The notes below the pieces were generated by a model. It had not been told where the DNA came from, made no database searches, and worked only from the letters and a program-made list of their open reading frames with translations. Positions 1-7,882 of a stretch of 64,000 nucleotides of DNA are shown in pieces. This DNA comes from Symsagittifera roscoffensis (lineage: Eukaryota > Xenacoelomorpha > Acoela > Convolutidae), in the NCBI RefSeq assembly GCF_963678635.1, contig NW_026970820.1:1548001-1612000 (forward strand). Direction: 5' to 3'. How positions within the stretch are numbered: position 1 is the first letter of the stretch; each line of letters starts with the position of its first letter. A program made the position numbers and the translations under genes.

Positions 1-49
1 ATGAAAAAGTGATCAGTAAAAGCATCAATGCCGTGTCAAATGAGGATCG

Positions 50-570
50 CATGCCAATTTTTGAAACAATCCATCGGGTTTTTTTTAAGAACGAAACCAT
101 TTTTTGACAATTTTAGTAGTAGTATTTACACTAATTAGTACCATATATGGTCAAAATTCAAAAATACAAAAAACTACAATTTTTATCCAATTTTGACCTT
201 CAAATACTCTATACCCACTAAATTGGCTATCGGGAGCTCGAATCAGCCATCAAAAACAATTTTTAATCACTTTCAAAATTTTTTTATTTTTTTAAATCAA
301 AATGTTGAGTCAGAAATGGGAAAAATCAATTTTTTCCAAAAAGTCAAAAAAAATTGTCTCAATTGAATAAACTCACTAAGCCACACTCTATGAACCTGTT
401 CAGAATGGTTTTCATGACCAAAGCCGTAAAAAGTACCCAATTTGAGAAACTTCGAAAAATCACCTTTTAGTTAACTCAAAAAAGTGGAAAAATCGGGTAA
501 AATGGGCTTCAAACCGATAGGATCGAAAAGTGACCTTTATAAGATATGATTGCCGTGTCAAATTAGGGCC
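50..570 (+). repeat. 520-bp monomer in A0
   Basis: The monomer is counted from one GCATGC to the next (521 bp). Landmarks in order are TAGTAGTAGTATTT, CTCTATACCCACTAAATTGG, GTTGAGTCAGAAATGGG, CCTGTTCAGAATGGTTTTC and GACCAAAGCCGTAAAAAGT. The same landmarks recur in types A, C and D. Confidence 0.85.
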
Positions 571-720
571 GCATGCAGAAAATTAGAAAAATTCAACGAA
601 AGGTTTTTGAGAACTCGACAAATTTGGTCGTTTTGTTAAACGTTTAATTTTAGAAATTTTTTGCCCGGAAGGGGCCCCTCCCCCTTCTAAATGCTTTTTG
701 TGCTACACGCGACCATCTAG
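571..720 (+). other. Shared 3' terminal domain of A0
   Basis: The domain spans 150 bases from GCATGC to CTAG, with TTTTGAGAACTCGAC near the middle. The GC-rich hairpin GGAAGGGG/CCCCTTCT is followed by ACGCGACCATCTAG. The next bases, ATCTT, differ from those after the next A copy, which fixes CTAG as the module end. Confidence 0.8.
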
Positions 721-854
721 ATCTTTCAGGTCTGCGTCCCACCCGCCCTCCGTGACTAATCTTGCTTCCGAGAAAAGTTTTTTGCTTCACCTTTACCCCA
801 TCTCAGGTTAGTTACTCTTGAAAAAAGTCCTACTTGAAACGTTCGCATTCACTT

Positions 855-871
855 TGCCCCCTACGGGCGCA
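855..871 (+). other. H1-like hairpin in A1
   Basis: TGCCCCC-TAC-GGGCGCA pairs with one C-C mismatch. Its position near the module start and its CCC-TAC-GGG core match hairpin H1 of types B and D. It follows CGCATTCAC, similar to CGCATTCCCATT before H1 in type B. Confidence 0.65.
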
Positions 872-1196
872 ATGGTGAAGCCCATTTTTTCTTCTCACTG
901 AACTTCTTCTCCGAAAAGTTCACATAAAACATTACTATGGTTTTATCTAAAATTTGCCGTGTCCAGCTGCGACTCCGACTTTTTTCACGTCACTGGTGTT
1001 CCAACAACAGGACCACATGAGATTCCCATTCAGATACTGTCTCAATTTTGAAAATACTGATTTGATTTTTTTTGCCGTTTTTCGTAAAATAAACTAATTA
1101 CTTCATTCGAATTTAAAAAAATACCGAAAAACACTTAAAGATAGCAAGACATTATTGTGACTGTCGTCTATATCTGTTCTTTTTGTTGGAGGTCAA

Positions 1197-1239
1197 TGAT
1201 GCTCCCTAAGTGGGACCACAAGGGTCCCAGGGAGCATCA
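1197..1239 (+). other. H2 hairpin in A1
   Basis: The outer arms TGATGCTCCC and GGGAGCATCA pair perfectly over 10 bp. After a small internal loop, the inner arms TGGGACC and GGTCCCA pair over 7 bp with loop ACAAG. It is identical in length and arm sequence to the copy in A2 and very close to the one in type C. Confidence 0.85.
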
Positions 1240-1773
1240 ATAAAGGCTTTGGATAGTATGCCATTTTTGATTAAGACAAAATCTTTGGCCAATTGTGTTT
1301 TTTTTCACAGTCCCTTATCCACTGCAAATGTAAAGACTAATTTTTGTTTGAAGTTTTAAAAAATAATAATAACCTTTTCATTTGTGATGACTCGTATCAC
1401 TCATAAATCAATGGAAGACTCTGACTAACCTTCTCAAGCATGAAAATACATAAAAAAAAGATTCTGGTTATTTCAGACTGCTTTTTTTGTTAAATTTCAG
1501 ATAGATTTTGAAAACTCTTTCTTCAAATTGTATGTCTGCCGAAAAAGAACAAAAATTACAAACTGAAACGATTTTGGTTAAATTAAGGCTCTTCACCCAC
1601 CAAACTCGAAATTGCGAAGCTGAAACGAACAATCGACAGCCCATTTTATAAGTTTTTTTTTTTTTTTTAAAACATGTGTCATATATTTTCAAAAGCAATT
1701 TATTAAAGTTTCATTTTTTACCAGAAAACTAAGTCCGAAAAAAACCAGATTTTCAAATACTGTCAAAAAATAA

Positions 1774-1999
1774 GGTGGCAAGTAGTTTTACCAATGGAAT
1801 CATAGTATACGATTAAGTTCAAAATAGTTTTCATTACCATTGACTAGACGCTTACTAAATTTGAGAAATGTCGTAAATAACTTTTTTGGAAACATAAAAA
1901 ACGGATAATGGAAAAGTTTTCTTCAAACTTATAGAAAAGAATTTTATGAGAAAAACCATTATTAATATCACGTGTAAATTACGAGAGTAGATTCAGGCC
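1774..1999 (+). repeat. Decayed half monomer in A1
   Basis: This piece resembles the second half of the 520-bp monomer (TAGTTTTCATTACCATTGAC, AAATTTGAGAAATGTCG, then TCTTCAAACTTATAG) and ends at ACATGC, a one-base variant of GCATGC. It is more diverged than the two monomers to its right. Confidence 0.6.
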
Positions 2000-2518
2000 A
2001 CATGCAAAATTTCAGCAGAAACACTCAAGCAATTTTGAGAACGAAACAATTGTTCCAGAAATTGACAAAGTAGTGTATACACCAATTTTACCATAAATCG
2101 TCAAAATAAAAAAATCGCAAAAACTACAAATTTTATCCAATTTTGACTTTTAAATACTCTATACCGACTAAATTGACTATGGTAAGCTCGAATCAACCAT
2201 CAAAAACCATTTTTAATCGTTTTGAATTTTTTAAGTTTTTTTCCATCAAAAAGTTGAGTCAGAAATGGGAAAAAGATTTTTTTTTCAGAAAAACAAAAAA
2301 AGTTGTTCAAAATCAACTAAAAATCTAAGCCACATTTTTTGAACCTGCTCAGAATGGTTCTGGTGACCGAAGCCGTAAAAAGTACCCAATTCGAGGAAAT
2401 TCGAAAATACTCTTTTTTCAGCACTTTGAAAAAGTGGAAAAATGGAAAAAATGGTCTTCAAACAAATAGGATGAAAAAGTGATCAGTAAAAGCATCGATG
2501 CCGTGTCAAATGAGGATT
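2000..2518 (+). repeat. 520-bp monomer 1 in A1
   Basis: This 519-bp monomer starts with ACATGCAAAATTTCAGC. It is much closer to the copy at the same place in A2 (4484-5002) than to its neighbour at 2519, so the A module, not the monomer, is the unit that was multiplied. An open frame at 2143-2328 lies inside it and is not conserved in detail. Confidence 0.85.
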
Positions 2519-3038
2519 GCATGCCAATTTTTGAAACAATCCAACGGGTTTTTTTTAAGAACGAAACCATTTTTTGACAATTTTAGTAGTAGTATTTACA
2601 CTAATTAGTACCATATATGGTCAAAATTCCAAAACACAAAAAACTACAATTTTCATCCAATTTTGACCTTCAAATACTCTATACCCACTAAATTGACTAT
2701 CGGGAGCTCGAATCAACCATCAAAAACCACTTTATATCACTTTCAAAATTTTTTATTTTTTAAATCAAAATGTTGAGTCAGAAATAGGAAAAAACAATTT
2801 TTTTCAAAAAGTCAAGAAAAGTTGTCCCAATTGAATAAACTCACTAAGCCACACTCTATGAACCTGTTCAGAATGGTTTTCATGACCAAAGCCGTAAAAA
2901 GTACCCAATTTGAGAAACTTCGAAAAATCACCTTTTAGTTAACTCAAAAAAGTGGAAAAATCGGGTAAAATGGGCTTCAAACCGATAGGATCGAAAAGTG
3001 ACCTTTATAAGATATGATTGCCGTGTCAAATTAGGGCC
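2519..3038 (+). repeat. 520-bp monomer 2 in A1
   Basis: This 520-bp monomer starts GCATGCCAATTTTTG. It is nearly the same as 50-570 in A0 and 5003-5523 in A2, and diverged from monomer 1. Confidence 0.85.
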
Positions 3039-3189
3039 GCATGCAAAAAATTAGAAAAATTCAACGAAACGTTTTTGAGAACTCGACAAATTTGGTCGTT
3101 TTGTTAAAGGTTAAATTTTAGAAATTTTTTGTCCGGAAGGGGCCCCTTCCCCTTCCTAAATGCTTTTTATGCTACACGCGACCATCTAG
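3039..3189 (+). other. Shared 3' terminal domain of A1
   Basis: GCATGC to CTAG is 151 bases. The hairpin GGAAGGGG/CCCCTTCC is a perfect 8-bp stem and is followed 33 bases later by the CTAG end. The following bases CCGG, then TCAGGTCTGCG, open copy A2. Confidence 0.8.
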
Positions 3190-3322
3190 CCGGTCAGGTC
3201 TGCGTCCCACCCGCCCTCCGTGACTAATCTTGCTTCCGAGAAAAGTTTTTTGTTTCACCTTTACCCCATCTCAGGTCAGTTACTCTTGAAAAAAGTCCTA
3301 CTTGAAACGTTCGCATTCACTT

Positions 3323-3339
3323 TGCCCCCTACGGGCGCA
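3323..3339 (+). other. H1-like hairpin in A2
   Basis: Same sequence and single C-C mismatch as in A1 (TGCCCCC-TAC-GGGCGCA). Confidence 0.65.
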
Positions 3340-3669
3340 GTGGTGAAGCCGATTTTTTCTTCTTACTGAACTTCTTCTCCGAACAGTTCACATAAAACAT
3401 TACTATGGTTTTATCTGAAATTTGCCGTGTCCAGCTGCGACTCCGACTTTTTTCACGAGATTCAGTACCACCAACAACAGGACCACATGAGGTTCCCATT
3501 CAGATACTGTCAGAATTTTGAAAATACTGATTTGATTTTTTTTGCCGTTTTTCGCAAAATAAACTAATTACTTCATTCGAATTTTTTAAAAAAATACCTA
3601 AAAACACTTAAACATAGCAAGACATTATTGTGACTGTCGTCTATATCTGTTTTCTTTGTTGGAGGTCAA

Positions 3670-3712
3670 TGATGCTCCCTAAGTGGGACCACAAGGGTCC
3701 CAGGGAGCATCA
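3670..3712 (+). other. H2 hairpin in A2
   Basis: Same 10-bp outer and 7-bp inner stems as in A1; both arms are unchanged although the flanks carry substitutions and small indels. Confidence 0.85.
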
Positions 3713-4257
3713 GTAAAGGCTTTGGATAGTATGCCATTTTTGATTAAGACAAAATCTTTGGCCAATTGTGTTTTTTTTTTCACAGTCCCTTATCCACTGC
3801 AAATGTAAAGACTAATTTTTGTTTGAAGTTTTAAAAAATAATAATAATCTTTTCATTTGTGATGACTCGTATCACTCATAAATCAATGGAAGACTCTGAC
3901 TAACCTTCTCAAGCATGGAAATAGATCAAAAAGCAAAAAACGATTCTGGTTATTTCAGACTGCTTTTTTTGTTAATTTTCAGATAGATTTTGAAAACTCT
4001 TTCTTCAAATTGTATGTCTGCCGAAAAAGAACAAAAATTACAAACTGAAACCATTTCGGTTAAATTAAGGCTCTTCACCCACCAAACTCAAAATTGCGAA
4101 GCTAAAACGAACAATCGACAGCCCATTTTATATGTTTCGTTTTATTTTTTCAAAACATGTGTCATATATTTTCAAAAGCAATTTATTAAAATTTCATTTT
4201 TTACCAGAAAAGTAAGTCCGAAAAACAAACAGATTTTTAAATACTGTCAAAAAATAA

Positions 4258-4483
4258 GGTGGCAAGTAGTTTTACCAATGGAATCATAGTATATGATTAA
4301 GTTCAAAATAGTTTTCATTACCATTGACTAGACGCTTACTCAATTTGAGAAATGTCGTTAATAACTTTTTTGGAAACATAAAAAACGGATAATGGAAAAG
4401 TTTTCTTCAAACTTATAGAAAAGAATTTTATGAGAAAAACCATTACTAATATCACGTGTAAATTACGAGAGTAGATTCAGGCC
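4258..4483 (+). repeat. Decayed half monomer in A2
   Basis: Counterpart of 1774-1999 in A1, resembling the second half of the 520-bp monomer and ending at ACATGC. Confidence 0.6.
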
Positions 4484-5002
4484 ACATGCCAAATTTCAGC
4501 AGAAGCACTCAAGCAATTTTGAGAACGAAACAATTGTTCCAGAAATTGACAAAGTAGTATATACACCAATTTTTCCATAAATCGTCAAAATAAAAAAATC
4601 GCAAAAACTACAAATTTTATCCAATTTTGACTTTTAAATACTCTATACCGACTAAATTGACTATGCTAAGCTCGAATCAACCATCAAAAACCATTTTTAA
4701 TCGTTCTGAATTTTTTAAGTTTTTTTCCATCAAAAAGTTGAGTCAGAAATGGGAAAAAGGTTTTTTTTTTCAGAAAAACAAAAAAAGTTGTTCAAAATCA
4801 ACTAAAAATCTAAGCCACTATTTTTGAACCTGCTCAGAATGGTTCTGGTGACCGAAGCCGTAAAAAGTACCCAATTCGAGGAAATTCGAAAAAACTCTTT
4901 TTTCAGCACTTTGAAAAAGTGGAAAAATGTAAAAAATAGTCTTCAAACAAATAGGATGAAAAAGTGATCAGTAAAAACATCGATGCCGTGTCAAATGAGG
5001 AT
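4484..5002 (+). repeat. 520-bp monomer 1 in A2
   Basis: This 519-bp monomer matches 2000-2518 in A1. The open frame at 4627-4827 inside it shifts and diverges at its end relative to A1, as expected for non-coding sequence. Confidence 0.85.
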
Positions 5003-5523
5003 CGCATGCCAATTTTTGAAACAATCCATCGGGTTTTTTTTAAGAACGAAACCATTTTTTGACAATTTTAGTAGTAGTATTTACACTAATTAGTACCATA
5101 TATGGTCAAAATTCAAAAATACAAAAAACTACAATTTTTATCCAATTTTGACCTTCAAATACTCTATACCCACTAAATTGACTATCGGGAGCTCGAATCA
5201 ACCATCAAAAACCACTTTTAATCACTTTCAAAATTTTTTAATTTTTAAATCAAAATGTTGAGTCAGAAATAGGAAAAAACAATTTTTTTCAAAAAGTCAA
5301 AAAAAGTTGTCCCAATTGAATAAACTCACTAAGCCACACTCTATGAACCTGTTCAGAATGGTTTTCATGACCAAAGCCGTAAAAAGTACCCAATTTGAGA
5401 AACTTCGAAAAATCACCTTTTAGTTAACTCAAAAAAGTGGAAAAATCGGGTAAAATGGGCTTCAAACCGATAGGATCGAAAAGTGACCTTTATAAGATAT
5501 GATTGCCGTGTCAAATTAGGGCC
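5003..5523 (+). repeat. 520-bp monomer 2 in A2
   Basis: This 521-bp monomer matches 50-570 and 2519-3038. Confidence 0.85.
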
Positions 5524-5674
5524 GCATGCAAAAAATTAGAAAAATTCAACGAAACGTTTTTGAGAACTCGACAAATATGGTCATTTTGGTAAATGTATAA
5601 TTTTAGAAATTTTTTGCCCGGAAGGGGCCCCTACCCCTTCCTAATTGCTTTTTGTGCTACACGCGACCATCTAG
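5524..5674 (+). other. Shared 3' terminal domain of A2
   Basis: GCATGC to CTAG is 151 bases: TTTTGAGAACTCGAC, a perfect GGAAGGGG/CCCCTTCC hairpin (loop CCCCTA), then ACGCGACCATCTAG. Type B sequence begins at the next base, so this is a clean A-to-B junction. Confidence 0.8.
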
Positions 5675-5800
5675 CACCCTCAAGGTCACGTGTTGGATTT
5701 TTGTTTCTGGTATTTTCTGAAACCAAAAGAGAGCGTGGTCATGCATCTACATCATGTGCTCAAGCAAATACGTGGACTTTTACGCATTCCCATTCGCAAT

Positions 5801-5815
5801 GCGCCCTTCGGGCGC
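5801..5815 (+). other. H1 hairpin, type B example
   Basis: GCGCCC-TTC-GGGCGC forms a perfect 6-bp stem with a 3-base loop, about 126 bases into the unit. The flanks extend it imperfectly (CGCATTCCCATTCGCAAT against AAATGCCAATGC). It is present in all B units except B16; variants are noted under each unit. Confidence 0.8.
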
Positions 5816-6115
5816 AAATGCCAATGCTCAATTAATTTTGCCAGGTGCAAATTTTTAAAGAAAATTTCTGATGAATTTTAACTTAAACTACCAACAAAAA
5901 ACGCAAAGATTTCAAAGTGTGAAACAATCAAGTGTTTGCTAATACCGGGCATGCAGTGAGACTGATTTCGGCAAAATAAAATAGAAAATGAAGGAAATGG
6001 AAAGAAAAAAATTGTTCAAAATAAGAACGCATTATCAAAAACTTATTTGATCTCCGATAATGTCATAATTCCGATCAAGCTGATTTCAGATTTTAAGCGT
6101 AGAGTTTACGGTTAC

Positions 6116-6158
6116 GGCTGCTCCCTCTACAGGTCCCAGAGGGACCGAGTGAGCATCC
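6116..6158 (+). other. H2 hairpin, type B form
   Basis: GGCTGCTC at the left pairs with GAGCATCC at the right with one mismatch, and the apex GGTCCC-AGA-GGGACC is a perfect 6-bp stem. Total length is 43 bases, as in type A. The upstream TTACGG is shared with type C. Relative to A and C the apical arms come in the opposite order but still pair. Confidence 0.75.
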
Positions 6159-6649
6159 TACGTCGATCCAGGATAACGGATAGTTGTTTTTAATTTTTCA
6201 CAAAATATTTTTTCACTAATGCTTGTTTTCAATTCCTCATGAGAAGCTGTTTAAATTTTAAAAAATTGATTTTATTAATCAATGCTTCCAAGAACAACTG
6301 ATTTTAGTGGGTTGCAAATGCGGTTGGTGAAAACTTGTAAGGGATAATGATGAGAAAAATTTTAAGTTTTCAAATGAATTTAAAAACAGTTTTTTTCTTT
6401 TTTTCTTTTGTAAATCGGGAGAAATGATTCAGTTTTTTTAAGTTTTCCTCGCACCACCCACTGTTCATAAGTAATGAAGATTCCTGTTCTAGCCGTTTAT
6501 AAAACTTTGGCAGAAAAAACATCAATATGATGTAAAATGTTTTAAAAAAGAGAAAAAAATAAAAATTATGTTTTTTTTTTAAAAATCTAAAATTTGTAAT
6601 TTTCAAAATTGAAAAAAAGTAAACATTAATTGCATATTACGATTCAACG

Positions 6650-6740
6650 TACCCAACTTAGTGGGTATAGCATTTTGAATTACCAAAAAATGTTGAAAAT
6701 TGTAGATTTTATGAAGTTTTCATTTTGGCTATTTTTCCTT
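6650..6740 (-). repeat. Inverted relic of the 520-bp monomer in B
   Basis: Read on the minus strand this stretch aligns with 174-229 of type A. CTATACCCACTAA is exact, the next bases match at most positions, and CTACAATTTT lies the same 43 bases upstream of the end of CTATACCC in both. It recurs at the same place in every B unit (TTAGTGGGTATAG or TTAGTGGGTCTAG on the plus strand). Confidence 0.6.
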
Positions 6741-6827
6741 GTCGCCTCCACTTAAGGCACCTTTGAGCCAACTTGAGAAAGTGGAACCTAAACAAGCTAT
6801 ACAGATAGTCTCTATGAACCATTTTCA

Positions 6828-6841
6828 GCGTGATAACACGC
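6828..6841 (+). other. Small hairpin in B body
   Basis: GCGTG-ATAA-CACGC is a perfect 5-bp stem. It is kept in many B units; B4, B12 and B22 read GCTTG and B14, B18 and B19 read CACCC, which weaken it, while B10 and B17 read GCGCG. Confidence 0.5.
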
Positions 6842-7728
6842 CTGGAAGAAAAAAAGTTCCAGAAAAGAAAAAACATTTTGAACTTTAACCTTTTTTCTTC
6901 TTCAAATGGCGATACTTAGAAAAAATTTTCAGCTGAAAAGTTCAAAAAAAATCAAAAAATTCAAATTTTGAAAAAATTTTAAAAAAATCTCATCATTCTG
7001 TTTATTGGAGTCTTCGAGGTTTTGGGAGACCTTATCTGGCGGCTAACAACAAGTGGATCACTTATTTTAAAATTTTGAGAAAGGTCAAAAAAACATGTTT
7101 TTTCGACTTTTTTGACAGAATTTCGAAAGCAATATCTTGGCTAAAAACAAGAATGAGGGCCTAAAGTTAGTACAAACAGTACTCCCACATAAGGTACATT
7201 AGGTTGGAAACAAAAAATTTACTCTGACTCAAAAATCGTTTTTTAACTTTATTTCTGAACAAGAAATTGAAAAGAAATCAAAAACTTAAAAATTTTTTGA
7301 AAAAAATGATTGTTTTGAAAAAGTGCCAATTTTTAGCTGAAACTTTTCATTTTAGCTAATAAAGCCAGAGCAATGCCCTTTAAGCTCAAATAAATTAATT
7401 ATGCAAATTATTTTCAAGTTTTTTCGTTAAAGCCTTTTGTTTTGAAAAAGTATTCAAAAATGGGTAAAAAAAAGTCAAAAAAATCAATTTTCTCCGATTT
7501 AAAAACCTCCACTACCATGATGATTAGTGCGTTAGATAGGACTGCTGAGATCAATTTAGACGTTCTTTCATAAGTATATCAAAATTTTTACTTATTTTTG
7601 AGAATTAAGCAAAATAAAAACTTTTCCCAAATTGGGCAAAAAGCCCAAATTAGCCCAAACACCTGTTAAAAATTGTTGGGTCAAAAAATCACAAAAGGAA
7701 ACCCCTATTCATTTGACATTTTAGGGCC

Positions 7729-7882
7729 GCATGCAAAAAATTAGACCAATCTAACCTGACAATTTCGAGAATCGACTTTTTTGTCAAAATTCTCTAAAGA
7801 CCAATTTAGGGAGATTACTTGTACCGGTGGGGGCCCTACCCCACCTAAAAAATTTTTGAAATGCTGGAACGCGGCCACCTAG
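7729..7882 (+). other. Shared 3' terminal domain, B alpha form
   Basis: GCATGC to CTAG is 154 bases, with TTTCGAGAATCGACTT, ACCAATTTAGGGAG, the hairpin GGTGGGG-GCCCTA-CCCCACC (7826-7845) and GGAACGCGGCCACCTAG. The domain is homologous to the ends of types A, C and D although the stem bases differ. Confidence 0.8.

Larger units (their letters stand above)
1..720 (+). repeat. Type A module, 3' part (A0)
   Basis: The left edge of the window cuts this copy. It matches the last 720 bases of the two full type A copies: the end of one roughly 520-bp monomer, one complete monomer, and the shared terminal domain ending ACGCGACCATCTAG at 707-720. The terminal hairpin has one weaker outer pair (CCCCTTCT instead of CCCCTTCC). 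Confidence 0.9.
721..3189 (+). repeat. Type A module, full copy A1
   Basis: This full module is 2469 bp. It starts with filler ATCTT, then TCAGGTCTGCG at 726 and a C-rich stretch with CCCACCCGCCC. Its order is H1-like hairpin (855-871), H2 hairpin (1197-1239), an AT-rich body with no recognisable gene, a decayed half monomer (about 1774-1999), two 520-bp monomers and the terminal domain. A minus-strand open frame at 1468-1698 has no family features and is probably chance. Confidence 0.92.
3190..5674 (+). repeat. Type A module, full copy A2
   Basis: This full module is 2485 bp with the same order of parts as A1: filler CCGG, TCAGGTCTGCG from 3194, H1-like hairpin (3323-3339), H2 (3670-3712), half monomer, two monomers and terminal domain. 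A 99-codon open frame at 3990-4289 is interrupted by a stop at the matching place in A1, so it is not a conserved gene. The module ends CCATCTAG and is joined directly to the first type B unit. Confidence 0.92.
5675..7882 (+). repeat. Type B unit B1
   Basis: 2208 bp, start class S2 (CACCC then TCAAGGTCACGTG), end class alpha. H1 at 5801-5815 is intact (GCGCCC-TTC-GGGCGC) and H2 is at 6116-6158. It is the first B unit after type A. The body is AT-rich with short palindromes and no recognisable gene; all open frames are under about 80 codons. Confidence 0.95.

Noticed and set aside
3990-4289. 99-codon open frame in A2
   Set aside because: The matching place in A1 has an in-frame TAA and several indels; no start context, intron signals or protein features support it.
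6130-6180. Possible RNA polymerase III B box (CTCGATCC) after H2
   Set aside because: The match to GGTTCGANTCC is partial and no A box lies at a suitable distance. I do not see a tRNA or SINE-like head.
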